64,000 bases of DNA from Pseudonocardia abyssalis (GCF_019263705.2 NZ_JADQDK010000001.1:2232001-2296000); one strand, 5' to 3'; shown: positions 1 to 8,414, counted from the stretch's first letter. The notes: a model not told the origin generated them from the sequence alone. Translations and numbers: made by a program.

Positions 1-272
1 ACCCCGCGCTGACCGGCTACGCCCAGCTCACCGACGTCGCCGACCCCGGCCGGGTCCCGCCGGACCCCGCCCACGAGGCCCGGCACGAGCGGGTGCCGCC
101 GGGCCACGGCGGGCTGCCGCTCGCGGTGTTCGTGGCGGGGCTGCCGGTGGGGACCCCGCTCGCCGTCGAGGTCCAGTCGGACGCGCTGGCGGCGGACCTG
201 GCCCCGCGCGACCGGGCCGTGCTGGTGCGGACCGCGGCCGAGGCCGTGCTCCGCGGAACAGGGAGGAACTGA
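1..272 (+). CDS. Sugar phosphate isomerase/epimerase family protein (C-terminal part)
   Basis: Only the last ~90 residues are inside the window, read in frame from base 3 to the TGA at 270-272. They contain GYAQLTDVA, then a Pro/Arg/Glu stretch, PPGHGGLPL and PLAVEVQS. This is the usual end of xylose-isomerase-like TIM-barrel proteins, where a conserved Gln/Asp (QLTD) and a late Glu (VEVQS) line the metal/substrate site. The substrate cannot be told. The gene ends one base before the next start, and its last codons carry that gene's GGGAGG ribosome site, so the two are co-transcribed. Confidence 0.6.
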   Translation, partial: PALTGYAQLTDVADPGRVPPDPAHEARHERVPPGHGGLPLAVFVAGLPVGTPLAVEVQSDALAADLAPRDRAVLVRTAAEAVLRGTGRN

Positions 273-273
273 C

Positions 274-1032
274 GTGGGACGTGCGATCGAGGGGATGTCG
301 GTGCTGGTCACCGGCGGCGGGTCGGGCATCGGCGAGGCGGTGGTGGCGCGGCTCGCCGCGGCCGGCGCGCGGGTGACCCTGTCGGGGAGGCGTGCGGAGA
401 AGGTCGCCGCGGTCGCCGACGCCACCGGGGCGCGCGGCGTCGTCGGCGACGTCACCTCGGCGGCGGACCGGCAGACGATGGTCGACGCGACCGTGGAGCA
501 CGGCGGCGGGATCGACGCCGTCGTCCACGGGGCGGGCAACATGTACCGCGGACCGCTGGAGGAGCTGACGGAGCAGGGCCTGCACGACGTGTTCGCCTCC
601 AACACCGTCGGCCCGATGCTGCTCACCGGCCTCGCGCTTGCCCACCTGCGGGAACGCCGCGGCGCGGTGGTGTTCTTCGGGTCGGTGCACACGCAGCGGG
701 CGTTCCCCGGCGCGTCGCCCTACGCGGCCACCAAGGGAGCGCTGGAGACGCTGACCGGCGTGCTCGCCGCCGAGCTGGGCCCCCAGGGCGTGCGCGTGAG
801 CTGCGTGCGACCGGGCGGCGTCCTCACCGAGATCAACCAGCGCGCCGGGGTCTTCGACGACGCCACCGCGGCGGCCCGGATGGAGTCGCTCGGCCCGGCG
901 CACGCGCTCGGTCGCCCCGGCACCGTCGACGAGGTCGCCGAGGCCGTCGAGTACCTGCTCGCCGCGGAGTGGGCCACCGGAGCCGTCCTCACGATCGACG
1001 GCGGGCTCGGCCTGGGCGTGACGAACGCCTGA
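274..1032 (+). CDS. SDR family NAD(P)-dependent oxidoreductase
   Basis: This 252-aa classical short-chain dehydrogenase has the dinucleotide-binding TGGGSGIGE at residues ~13-21, a catalytic YAATK (Tyr/Lys) near 150 and a C-terminal TIDGGLGLG that closes the fold. It should oxidise or reduce a hydroxyl/keto group in the cytoplasm; the substrate is unknown. The GTG at 274 is chosen because GGGAGGA lies 6 nt upstream and it follows the previous stop by one base, as in an operon. Its TGA and the stop of the opposing regulator abut in the palindrome TGATCA at 1030-1035, so the genes converge with no spacer. Confidence 0.85.
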   Translation: MGRAIEGMSVLVTGGGSGIGEAVVARLAAAGARVTLSGRRAEKVAAVADATGARGVVGDVTSAADRQTMVDATVEHGGGIDAVVHGAGNMYRGPLEELTEQGLHDVFASNTVGPMLLTGLALAHLRERRGAVVFFGSVHTQRAFPGASPYAATKGALETLTGVLAAELGPQGVRVSCVRPGGVLTEINQRAGVFDDATAAARMESLGPAHALGRPGTVDEVAEAVEYLLAAEWATGAVLTIDGGLGLGVTNA

Positions 1033-1926
1033 TCAGGTACCGGTGCTGCGCCGGCCCCGGCGCGGCGGGGCGCTGGCCCCGGCCGGACCCCGCTTCAGCA
1101 GCGCCGCGGGGATGCCGTGGTCGGCTCGGAGCCTGCGCAGGGCCGGGTCCGTCGTCCAGAAGCTCTCGAAGTCGTCGGGGGCGAACCGCTCCGCGATGAG
1201 GTGCATGGCGATGTCGTGGCGCACGTACTCGACGGCGACCAGCACCACGGCCGGGTCGTCGGTGTAGACGCCCCACGCGTCACCGTTCACGACGCCGCCG
1301 ATGACGGCCTGCTCCCGGTCCGCGGAGACGACCAGCAACCGGCAGCCGAGGTTCTCCAGCACCACCTCCGGCGTGGAGAAGCGGTGCAGGGTGGTGTTGC
1401 CGACCGGGTCCTCGTCCTCCCCGAAGGACACCACCGACACCTCGACCCCCTCGGCCTCGGCGCGGCGCACCACGGGCTTGAGCGGCTCGATCTCGGCGGG
1501 CCAGCCGGACAGGAACAGGTCGTTGCGGGCCGCGGCCACCACGTCCTCGGCCCGGGCCAGCAGCGACGCCCGGTCGGTGAGGTTGTGCACCAGGCGCACC
1601 TGGGGCGGGGAGGCGACCTGGGGCAGGGCGTCGCGCAGCGTGTCGATCGAGGCGTCGAACTCCCGGCGCATCCGGTCCAGCAGCGCCGAGGGCGGCAGCG
1701 AGATGTACCCGACGCTGGCCTCGCCGGCCCGCACCTCGTAGGCCGCACCCCGGCTGACGAGCTTGCCGAGCGTCTCGTAGACGGTGCTGCGCGGCACGCC
1801 GGAGCGCTTCGCGACCTCGTAGCCGTTGAGCGGGGTGCCCGCGGCGATCAGCGCCACATAGGCCTTCGCCTCGTACCCGGACATCCCGAGGCGCTGCAGC
1901 TCCGAGATCACGCTCTCCTGGGACAT
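1033..1926 (-). CDS. TrmB-family transcriptional regulator
   Basis: This 297-aa protein starts at the ATG at 1926. Residues ~5-70 form a TrmB/IclR-like winged helix (LGMSGYEAKAYVALI, then SGVPRSTVYETLGKL). The rest matches the C-terminal effector half of TrmB proteins, a PLD-like fold with a conserved LFLSGWP stretch and a GDAWGVYTDDP region. TrmB proteins bind palindromic operators and respond to a small molecule, classically a sugar. It lies 20 nt downstream of an SDR gene on the same strand. It is the only local-type regulator in the first 16 kb, so it is the best candidate for the shared 22-bp operator seen at six promoters. That assignment is inference. Confidence 0.8.
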   Translation of the reverse strand: MSQESVISELQRLGMSGYEAKAYVALIAAGTPLNGYEVAKRSGVPRSTVYETLGKLVSRGAAYEVRAGEASVGYISLPPSALLDRMRREFDASIDTLRDALPQVASPPQVRLVHNLTDRASLLARAEDVVAAARNDLFLSGWPAEIEPLKPVVRRAEAEGVEVSVVSFGEDEDPVGNTTLHRFSTPEVVLENLGCRLLVVSADREQAVIGGVVNGDAWGVYTDDPAVVLVAVEYVRHDIAMHLIAERFAPDDFESFWTTDPALRRLRADHGIPAALLKRGPAGASAPPRRGRRSTGT

Positions 1927-1946
1927 GCGGTCATCGTCCCATCCGG

Positions 1947-2777
1947 TCAGTCGTCGCTGCTCACACCCGTCGGGTCGACGCCCACCGGGTCGACGCCCAC
2001 CGGGTCGACGCCCACCGAGTCCACGCTGCGCGGGCGCGGCATCGCGTTCAGCGCGCCCTTGGTGATGCCCCCGTCGACGGCGAGGGTCTGGCCGGTGACG
2101 TAGGCGGCCTTGTCGGAGCCGAGGAACAGCACGGCGTCGGCGACGTCGGCGGCGGAGCCGAGCCGGTTGAGCGGGACGCGGCCCGACCGCAACCGCCGGA
2201 CCTCGGGGTCGGCGTAGATCGCGTCGGACATCCCCGCGTCGATCAGGCCCGGCGCCACCGCGTTGACCCGTACGCCGCCGGCCGCCCACTCCAGCGCCAT
2301 GTGCTCGGTGAGCATGATGATGCCCGCCTTCGACGCCGTGTAGGCGCCCGCGTTCGGGGCGGCGGCGAGCCCGTTGACCGAGGCGATGTTGACGATCGAC
2401 CCGCCCCCCGCGGCGAGCATCCGCGCGGCCACCGTGCGCGCGACGAGGAACGTGCCGGTCAGGTTGACGTCGACCGCGAGGCGCCAGTCGGCGGCGGGCA
2501 GGTCCAGCAGCGGCCCGAAGCGCACGACCCCGGCGTTGTTGACGAGCAGGTCGGGCGCCTGCGGCAGCGCGGCGACCGCGGCCAGCACCGACTCCTCGTC
2601 CGCCACGTCCACGCGCACGGGCACACAGGCGTCGCCGATGCCGTCGGCCACGGCACGGGCCGCGTCCTCGTCGACGTCCCAGGCGGCGACCCGGTACCCC
2701 TCCTTGACCGCAGCCTCGGCGATCACGGCCCCGATGCCGTTGCCGGCCCCGGTGACCACGGCCCACTTGGTCGTCAC
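1947..2777 (-). CDS. SDR family oxidoreductase with VGVDP-repeat tail
   Basis: This is a 276-aa classical SDR (FabG-like): VVTGAGNGIG at the N-terminus, NNAGV, catalytic YTASK and a C-terminal TLAVDGGITKG. I chose the GTG at 2777 because a GAGGGG ribosome site lies just upstream; an ATG 36 nt further up is possible. Beyond the normal SDR end the protein carries about 25 extra residues with three copies of VGVDP, encoded by three perfect 15-bp repeats. The tail is probably unstructured. The gene precedes the TrmB-type regulator in one transcript. Its upstream region holds a copy of the 22-bp operator shared by five other promoters. Confidence 0.82.
   Translation of the reverse strand: MTTKWAVVTGAGNGIGAVIAEAAVKEGYRVAAWDVDEDAARAVADGIGDACVPVRVDVADEESVLAAVAALPQAPDLLVNNAGVVRFGPLLDLPAADWRLAVDVNLTGTFLVARTVAARMLAAGGGSIVNIASVNGLAAAPNAGAYTASKAGIIMLTEHMALEWAAGGVRVNAVAPGLIDAGMSDAIYADPEVRRLRSGRVPLNRLGSAADVADAVLFLGSDKAAYVTGQTLAVDGGITKGALNAMPRPRSVDSVGVDPVGVDPVGVDPTGVSSDD
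1971..2015. repeat. 15-bp tandem repeat (3 perfect copies)
   Basis: Three head-to-tail copies of CGGGTCGACGCCCAC are followed by a degenerate fourth. The unit is a multiple of three, so on the minus strand it adds VGVDP units to the C-terminus of the SDR without shifting frame. Confidence 0.9.
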
Positions 2778-2827
2778 GGCTGTCCCCTCGTCGTCGAACA
2801 CGCTGAGCGCCACAGGTCGAACCCGAA

Positions 2828-2849
2828 CGGCGTTGGCACGATAACGACG
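2828..2849. promoter_or_regulatory. 22-bp operator candidate, copy A
   Basis: Arms CGGCGTTGG and ATAACGACG are separated by CACG. This matches the 9-4-9 architecture and the CGTTAG/CTAACG core of copies at 6856, 8371, 10076 and 17311. It lies 51 bp upstream of the minus-strand SDR start. Confidence 0.6.
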
Positions 2850-2926
2850 CTACTGGCCCACCTCCTCGCCCGTCCAGACTCTCGCACCCCCCGCGGGGAC
2901 GTGCCAGACTGACCGCCGACCCGACT

Positions 2927-2948
2927 AGTCGTCAGTACGCTGACGCAC
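2927..2948. promoter_or_regulatory. 22-bp operator candidate, copy B
   Basis: Arms AGTCGTCAG and CTGACGCAC flank TACG; the inner 6-bp arms CGTCAG/CTGACG are perfect inverted repeats. It lies 33 bp upstream of the plus-strand amidohydrolase start, opposite copy A in the divergent promoter region. Confidence 0.65.
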
Positions 2949-2981
2949 AGTCCGCGAGTTCCCCAGCCGAGGAGGCGCGCC

Positions 2982-4337
2982 GTGCCGGACGGAATCCTGA
3001 TCACCGGCGGCACGGTCGTCGACGGAACGGGAGCGCCCGCGCGCCCCGGCGAGGCGGTGCTGCTGCGGGGCGGGCGGATCGTCGCGCTCGGTGCGGACGC
3101 ACTGGCCCGGGTCGCCCCGGACGATGCGCGCATCGACGCCACCGGGAAGACCGTCATGCCCGGCCTGATCGACGCGCACACGCACCTCACGTTCGGCGAG
3201 CCCACCGGCAACGACGAGCTGTTCCACCACCGGACCGAGGCCTACAGCTCGATGCTCTCGGCCTACAACGCGCGCAAGGTGCTGCGGGCGGGCGTCACGA
3301 GCGTGCTCGACGCCGACTGCCTGTGGAACATCGGCTGCGAACTCCGCGACGCCATCGACTCCGGCATCGTGGAGGGCCCGCGGATGCGCGCGGGCGGCCA
3401 GGCGCTGATGACGATGCTCGGCGGCACCGCGGGCCGGATGATCGCCGACGAGGGCACCACCGCCTACGCCACCGTGGTGCGCGGGCGGGACATGATGGTC
3501 AACGAGATCCGGCGGCAGATCAAGTACGGCGTCGACTGGATCAAGATCATGGTGACGGGACTGATCCCGTCGATGAAGGGCCCCGAGGTCAAGGTCTGGA
3601 ACTTCGACGAGCTGCGCCTGGTCTGCGACACCGCGCACGACCTCAACACCAAGGTCGTCGCGCACTGCCGCAACTCCGAGAGCACCCGCGACGCGGCCCG
3701 CGCGGGCGTCGACCTGATCTACCACGCGTCCTACATGGACGACGAGGCCCTGGAGGCCGTCCTCGAGGCGGGCAGCGCGCTGTGCCCCACGTTCACGCTG
3801 CTCGGCAACCTCGCCGACTACGGCTCCAAGGTGGGCAGCGCTCCGGAGCTGCTCGAGGTGTTCCGCGCCGAGATCGCGGTGACGGCCAAGCAGATGGCGA
3901 AGGCGCACGCGGCGGGGGTCCCGTTCCTCACGGGGTCGGAGACCGGGTTCGCCGTCACGCCGGTCGGCGAGTGGCACGCCCGCGAGCTGGAGATGTTCGT
4001 CGAGTACATGGACATGTCGCCGATGGACGCGATCGTCGCCGCCACCCGCAACGGCGCGTTCGCGATGCGGATGGAGGGCGAGCTCGGCACGCTGGAGGAG
4101 GGCCGGATCGCCGACGTCCTGATCGTCGACGGCGACCCGCTGGCCGACGTGACGGTGCTGCAGCGCAAGGACGCGATCGCCGAGGTGATCAAGGGCGGGA
4201 AGCGGATCGACATCACCACCCCGATCCCCGAGCAGAAGCTGCGGACCTCGGACCAGGTGCGGTTCCTCGCCTCCTGCCCGCTCACGCGGTCGCTGGCGTT
4301 CACCGAGGAGCAGCTGGAGAAGCTCTCGCATGTCTGA
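2982..4337 (+). CDS. Amidohydrolase family protein (imidazolonepropionase-like)
   Basis: This is a 451-aa metal-dependent amidohydrolase. Visible landmarks are the first metal site GLIDAHTHLT (~residues 61-70), a likely carbamylated Lys in WIKIMVTG (~187), VVAHCRNSE and IYHASYMD carrying the next two His ligands, and the C-terminal LEEGRIADVLIVDGDP typical of the small beta-sandwich domain. It presumably hydrolyses a C-N or similar bond in a cyclic or amide substrate. The position usually held by the catalytic Asp (GTDxG) reads GSETG, a conservative but unusual Glu. The GTG start has a GAGGAGG site 6-7 nt upstream. It overlaps the next amidohydrolase by 8 nt, so both are translated from one message. 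Confidence 0.8.
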   Translation: MPDGILITGGTVVDGTGAPARPGEAVLLRGGRIVALGADALARVAPDDARIDATGKTVMPGLIDAHTHLTFGEPTGNDELFHHRTEAYSSMLSAYNARKVLRAGVTSVLDADCLWNIGCELRDAIDSGIVEGPRMRAGGQALMTMLGGTAGRMIADEGTTAYATVVRGRDMMVNEIRRQIKYGVDWIKIMVTGLIPSMKGPEVKVWNFDELRLVCDTAHDLNTKVVAHCRNSESTRDAARAGVDLIYHASYMDDEALEAVLEAGSALCPTFTLLGNLADYGSKVGSAPELLEVFRAEIAVTAKQMAKAHAAGVPFLTGSETGFAVTPVGEWHARELEMFVEYMDMSPMDAIVAATRNGAFAMRMEGELGTLEEGRIADVLIVDGDPLADVTVLQRKDAIAEVIKGGKRIDITTPIPEQKLRTSDQVRFLASCPLTRSLAFTEEQLEKLSHV

Positions 4338-5325
4338 GGTCCCAACGGGCACCATCGACGTCCACGCCCACGCCGTCCTCGCCTCCTCGGAGGGGGCGGC
4401 GGGCGCCGCCGGACCCGAGCTCGGGACGTCGCAGGACGGGCGGCCGTTCTACCGCGTCGGCGACTACGTGCTGCACGGCGTGCGCTACGCGGGCAGCCCG
4501 TTCATGGACGTCGACGTGCGCCTGGCCGCGATGGACGACGCCGGGATCGCCCGGCAGCTCCTGTCCCCCAACCCGCTGACGTACTTCGGGTCGCTGCCGG
4601 TCGCCGATGGCGTCGCGTTCGCGCGGTCGTACAACGACGGGCTCGCGGAGCTGGTCGGCCGGCACCCGGACCGGCTGCTGGCCTGCGCCCAGCTCCCCGT
4701 GCAGGACGTCGGCGCGGCCGTCGCCGAGGCCCGCCGCGCCGTGCGGGACCTGGGTATGGCCGGGATCTACCTCGACACCGATCCCGCGGGCCGCACGCTC
4801 GACGACCCGGCGCTCGACCCGCTCTACGAGACGATCGTGGAGCTGGACGTGCCGCTGTTCGTGCACCCCTCGCCGCTGGGCCCGGACGGCCCGCCCGGCG
4901 ACGTCCGGCTGCGCCGCTTCGATCTCGACCTGCTGCTGGGCTTCGCCTACGACGAGACGCTCGCGGTGGCCGCGCTCGTGTTCGGCGGGGTGCTGGAGCG
5001 CCATCCCGGACTCGACGTGTGCGTCTCCCACGGCGGCGGAGCGGCGGCGTTCCTGTCCGGCCGGTTCGCCGCGGCCGTGGAGAAGCGGCCGTGGGCGTCC
5101 CAGGCGTTGCGCGCCAACGGGTTCGAGCACTGGTACCGGCGGATCTGGTTCGACACCCACGTGCACGACGCACGGTCGCTGGAGCTGCTCGTGGCCCACG
5201 CCGGTGCCGACCGCCTGGTGTTCGGCACCAACTTCGCGGGGTGGGACTCCGGCGCCCACGACGCCCCGGCGGGCGACCTCGGCGCCGCGCTCACCGCCAA
5301 CGCCGCCCGCCTGCTGCGTCTCTGA
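4330..5325 (+). CDS. Amidohydrolase 2 / ACMSD-like decarboxylase-hydrolase
   Basis: This 331-aa protein starts with an ATG that overlaps the preceding gene by 8 nt. It has the amidohydrolase-2 signature: TIDVHAHA metal site near the N-terminus, LFVHPSP with the next His, VSHGGGA with another, and the terminal RLVFGTNFAGWD with the metal-binding region. The family includes aminocarboxymuconate-semialdehyde decarboxylase, gamma-resorcylate decarboxylase and 2-pyrone-4,6-dicarboxylate hydrolases, so it may decarboxylate or hydrolyse a ring-cleavage product. Two amidohydrolases in tandem suggest successive steps of one pathway. The stop codon (TGA, 5323-5325) is followed at once by a MITE-like element. 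Confidence 0.82.
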   Translation: MSEVPTGTIDVHAHAVLASSEGAAGAAGPELGTSQDGRPFYRVGDYVLHGVRYAGSPFMDVDVRLAAMDDAGIARQLLSPNPLTYFGSLPVADGVAFARSYNDGLAELVGRHPDRLLACAQLPVQDVGAAVAEARRAVRDLGMAGIYLDTDPAGRTLDDPALDPLYETIVELDVPLFVHPSPLGPDGPPGDVRLRRFDLDLLLGFAYDETLAVAALVFGGVLERHPGLDVCVSHGGGAAAFLSGRFAAAVEKRPWASQALRANGFEHWYRRIWFDTHVHDARSLELLVAHAGADRLVFGTNFAGWDSGAHDAPAGDLGAALTANAARLLRL

Positions 5326-5326
5326 G

Positions 5327-5493
5327 CTAGAGCCTGTCCCGTGGATCGATGGCGAGCGAGCGCCGGCCAGGTGCGCGCATCGCCAGGCGGAGGAGTCCCT
5401 GATCCCGGGGTTGGATCAGGGACGACGACAACGCCGCGAGGTGCGTGCCCGGGCGTCGCGTAGCCGGCTGGAGATCCACGGGACAGGCTCTAG
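5327..5493. mobile_element. 167-bp MITE-like element with 21-bp perfect terminal inverted repeats
   Basis: Bases 5327-5347 and 5473-5493 are perfect inverted repeats of each other (outer end CTAGAGCCTGTCCC...). The outermost CTAG fits the YTAR-type targets of IS5-family elements, though this family assignment is inference. The interior has no coding potential. It carries a second perfect inverted repeat, TCCCTGATCC/GGATCAGGGA (5396-5405 and 5413-5422, 7-nt loop), which could act as a hairpin. The right end overlaps the transporter's 3' end and supplies its stop codon. Confidence 0.75.
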
Positions 5494-6800
5494 TCCGTGC
5501 GCAACGGCTTCCCCGCGGTCTCCTTCACCAGCAGCACCGCGGGCAGCGACACCAGCGCCAGCGCCATCACGTAGAACGCCCCCACCATGCTGCTTCCCGT
5601 CACCCCGCCCAGCCAGGTCAGCAGGTAGGGCGCCGAGCCGCCGAAGAGCGCCACCGACATGTTGTAGGTGATGCCGTGCCCGCTCACCCGCACGCGGGTC
5701 GGGAACATCTCGGTGAGCGTGGAGTTGGTGACGGCGGAGTAGGCGCCGGCGAGGAACCCGAACACGACGAGCCCGCAGACGATCAGGCCGAACGACCCGG
5801 ACGTGATCAGCAGGAAGCTCGGGTAGGACAGCACGAGCAGCCCGAGGCCACTGCCCAGCAGCACCGGCCGGCGCCCGATCCGGTCCGACCACCACGCGCC
5901 GACCACCTGCGCGACGAGGCAGGCGACCAGCGCGATCACCGACGGGGCGAACGCCTGCACGCCGGTGAGCGCGAGGCTCTTCGTCGCGAAGCTCGGCAGG
6001 TAGCCGACGATCATGTAGAACGACGACGCGTTCACCGCGATCAGGCAGAACGCCTTGACCAGCAGGTTCCACTGCTCGCGGCCGCGCAGGGCCGCGACCA
6101 CCGGGTTGCGCTCGCGCGAGCGCTCCTCGCGCAGCGCCAGGAAGTGCGGGGTCTCGTCGAGCCTGCGGCGGATGTAGAGGCCCACCACGCCCATCGGCAG
6201 GGCGAGCAGCAGCGGCAGCCGCCAGCCCCACGACTGCATGGCCTCGGTCGAGAGCGTCAGCAGCAGCACCCCCGGGATCAGGCTCCCGAGCAACGTCCCC
6301 AGCACCGACCCCACGGAGATCATCCCGACGTAGAGTCCGCGGCGGTGCACCGGCGAGTGCTCGGCGATGAACGACACCGCCCCCGAGATCTCCCCGCCCG
6401 CGGAGAACCCCTGCAGGAAGCGCAGCACGATGAGCAGCACCGGAGCCGCGACCCCGATCACCGCGTAGCCGGGCAGCAGGCCCATCAGCGTGGTGGCGAC
6501 GGACATCAGGATCACGGTCAGCGCGAGCGTCCGCTTGCGGCCGATCCGGTCCCCGATCGCGCCCCAGACGAAACCGCCGAGCGGGCGGGCGAAGAACGCC
6601 ACCGCGAACACGGCCAGTGCCGACAGCAGCGCCGTCGCCGGGTCGGCGGCGGGGAAGAACACGACGGCCAGCGTGGTGGCCAGCACGGCGTAGACGGAGA
6701 ACTCGTAGAACTCGACGAACGAGCCGACGACCCCGCCGAGCACCGTGCGGCGCACTGCATGGGTCGTCGTCTCGTCCACCTCGGGCACGGTCCTCGTCAT
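5490..6800 (-). CDS. MFS transporter, metabolite:H+ symporter (MHS) type
   Basis: This 436-aa membrane protein has about 12 hydrophobic segments. The MHS subfamily is shown by FVEFYEFSVYA in TM1, the loop motif GAIGDRIGRKRTL between TM2 and TM3, LRFLQGFSAGGE in TM4, and the repeat WWSDRIGRRPVLL in the second half. Such proteins import organic acids or small aromatics with protons, so it probably brings in the pathway substrate. Its stop codon (TAG, complement of 5490-5492) lies inside the terminal repeat of the MITE, so the native C-terminus may have been altered slightly. It has its own upstream operator copy (6856-6877) although the ferredoxin-P450 pair is on the same strand. Confidence 0.87.
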   Translation of the reverse strand: MTRTVPEVDETTTHAVRRTVLGGVVGSFVEFYEFSVYAVLATTLAVVFFPAADPATALLSALAVFAVAFFARPLGGFVWGAIGDRIGRKRTLALTVILMSVATTLMGLLPGYAVIGVAAPVLLIVLRFLQGFSAGGEISGAVSFIAEHSPVHRRGLYVGMISVGSVLGTLLGSLIPGVLLLTLSTEAMQSWGWRLPLLLALPMGVVGLYIRRRLDETPHFLALREERSRERNPVVAALRGREQWNLLVKAFCLIAVNASSFYMIVGYLPSFATKSLALTGVQAFAPSVIALVACLVAQVVGAWWSDRIGRRPVLLGSGLGLLVLSYPSFLLITSGSFGLIVCGLVVFGFLAGAYSAVTNSTLTEMFPTRVRVSGHGITYNMSVALFGGSAPYLLTWLGGVTGSSMVGAFYVMALALVSLPAVLLVKETAGKPLRTD

Positions 6801-6855
6801 GGCGGGCTCCCCAGGTCGACGGCGTCGTCGTCGACGGTCACCCCGTCGAGGAAAG

Positions 6856-6877
6856 CGACGTTAGAAAGCTGACGACG
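6856..6877. promoter_or_regulatory. 22-bp operator candidate, copy C
   Basis: Arms CGACGTTAG and CTGACGACG are separated by AAAG. It lies 56 bp upstream of the transporter start, in the gap after the ferredoxin gene. The left arm is identical to that of the perfect copy at 17311. Confidence 0.7.
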
Positions 6878-6907
6878 CTTTGTCAACGACCGGCTCGGTC
6901 GAGCCCG

Positions 6908-7132
6908 TCAGCCGACGTCGATCTGCTCGCCGGACCCCGTGTCGTGCACCCGCAGGGCGCCGGAGGGGCACGCGCGGGCGAGGTCGAGCTGCACCGCGTC
7001 GGCTGGCTGCACGGCACCGGGGACGAGCACGGCGAGGTCGTCGTCGTCGAAGTCGAATACGTCCGGGGCATCGGCGACGCACTTGCCGGAGCTGATGCAG
7101 ACGTCCCGGTCGACGGTGATGCGGTAGCTCAT
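6908..7132 (-). CDS. 3Fe-4S ferredoxin (P450 redox partner)
   Basis: This 74-aa ferredoxin has three cysteines arranged as CISSGKC near residue 12 and ACPSGAL near 55. The missing second Cys of the 4Fe-4S pattern points to a [3Fe-4S] cluster, the usual electron donor for actinobacterial P450s. An acidic stretch (DFDDDD) follows the first cysteines and probably forms the docking surface. Its ATG overlaps the stop of the upstream P450 gene (ATGA at 7129-7132), so the two proteins are made together. No ferredoxin reductase gene is seen in the window. Confidence 0.92.
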   Translation of the reverse strand: MSYRITVDRDVCISSGKCVADAPDVFDFDDDDLAVLVPGAVQPADAVQLDLARACPSGALRVHDTGSGEQIDVG

Positions 7133-8325
7133 CGCGCCTCCCCCAGCAGGACCGGGTAGCTGCCCCAGTACGGACGGGCGGTGGCGGCGTCGCGCTGCGG
7201 CGGACGGTCCGGGTCGCGCCGCACGCCGGCGGCGAACATCTGCCCGACCGCGCCGGTGACCAGCCCGTAGAGGTGCGCGTCCGGGTCGGTGTCCGGCCGC
7301 GCGACGACGCCGGCGGCCAGGTCCTGCCCGATGCAGACGTGCATGCCGGCCGCGAAGCTCAGCCCGAACGGGGCGACGCCCGGCGGCAGCACGCGGTCGG
7401 GATCGAACTCGGCGGCGTCGGGACCGAACAGGTCGACGTCGCGGTTGACCGTCATCAGGTCGATGACGACCGTCGCGCCCTCCGCGATCTCGACGCCCGA
7501 GCGCAGCCGCACCGGGGCCAGCGCCCGGCGGCGGCCGGTCGGGCTGGACGGGTTGAGGCGCACCGTCTCGTGGATGCAGCGCTGCACGAACAGCGGATCG
7601 GCGGCCCGCTCCCGCTCCGCGGGGCGGGTGTCGAACCAGCCGAGCATGTGGTCGATGGCCCGCACGAACGCGGTGGCGCTGGTGTGGCCCCCCGCCAGCA
7701 GGTAGAACGCCACCTCCCGGCGGACGACGTGCGGCGCCAACCCCAGCTCGTCCTGGTTCTGCAGCAGCGTCGACAGCACGTCGCGGGGCTGCTGGTCGGG
7801 CGGCAGGGCGCGGCGGCGGGCGATCGACGGGGCGAGGAACTCCGCGTCCCAGTCCTCCAGCGCCTGCGCCACCTCCGCCGCCTCGGCCGCCTTGTCGCCG
7901 GTGGAGTGCGCGAGGGTGGCGCCCGTGATGAACCGCATCATGTAGGCGTAGAGGCGGCCGGTCTCCTCGGCGGTCCCCTGCGGCCGGTCGATGCCCGCCG
8001 TCAGCGCCGCGAGGTTGAGCATCAGCTCGTGGCCCAGGTGCACCAGGTCCACCCCGCCCGCCTCGATGTACGGCGCCAGCGTGCTCGCGGTGACCTCGGG
8101 GAACAGGTCGCGCTCGTAGCGCTCGAAGACCTCGCGCCGGAACATCTTGTTCTCCACCCGGCGGCGGTCGCGGTGCTCGGTGCCGTGCAGGTTGACCAGG
8201 ACGTCGGCCATCACGACCTCGCCCTCGTCGTAGAGCGACTGCCGGAGGTCCTTGCTGCGGTAGGCGTCCTTGGCGTCGGCGAACGACGTCAGGGTGACGA
8301 CCTCGGGGACGACTGCTGCGGTCAT
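7129..8325 (-). CDS. Cytochrome P450
   Basis: This 398-aa soluble bacterial P450 has all the usual landmarks: I-helix AGGHTS (~211-216) for oxygen activation, ExxR at E253-R256 (ETVR), and the heme loop SFAAGMHVCIG with Cys331 as thiolate ligand. It is coupled to a 3Fe-4S ferredoxin gene by a 4-nt overlap and is divergent from a second P450. The substrate is unknown. The amidohydrolases, epoxide-hydrolase-like protein and transporter nearby suggest oxidation of a cyclic or terpene-like compound. The ATG at 8325 is preceded by a GGAG-type site. The divergent promoter region contains operator copy D. Confidence 0.93.
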   Translation of the reverse strand: MTAAVVPEVVTLTSFADAKDAYRSKDLRQSLYDEGEVVMADVLVNLHGTEHRDRRRVENKMFRREVFERYERDLFPEVTASTLAPYIEAGGVDLVHLGHELMLNLAALTAGIDRPQGTAEETGRLYAYMMRFITGATLAHSTGDKAAEAAEVAQALEDWDAEFLAPSIARRRALPPDQQPRDVLSTLLQNQDELGLAPHVVRREVAFYLLAGGHTSATAFVRAIDHMLGWFDTRPAERERAADPLFVQRCIHETVRLNPSSPTGRRRALAPVRLRSGVEIAEGATVVIDLMTVNRDVDLFGPDAAEFDPDRVLPPGVAPFGLSFAAGMHVCIGQDLAAGVVARPDTDPDAHLYGLVTGAVGQMFAAGVRRDPDRPPQRDAATARPYWGSYPVLLGEAR

Positions 8326-8370
8326 GGCTGACTCCTCGGACGCCGACGGCCTCTACCTTCGCCAGAAGAT

Positions 8371-8392
8371 AGTCGTTAGACTCCTCACGTCA
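8371..8392. promoter_or_regulatory. 22-bp operator candidate, copy D
   Basis: Arms AGTCGTTAG and CTCACGTCA flank ACTC. It sits in the 89-bp divergent gap between the two P450 genes, where one bound regulator could control both directions. Confidence 0.65.
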
Positions 8393-8414
8393 AACGAGCC
8401 AGCGAGGCGGACCC

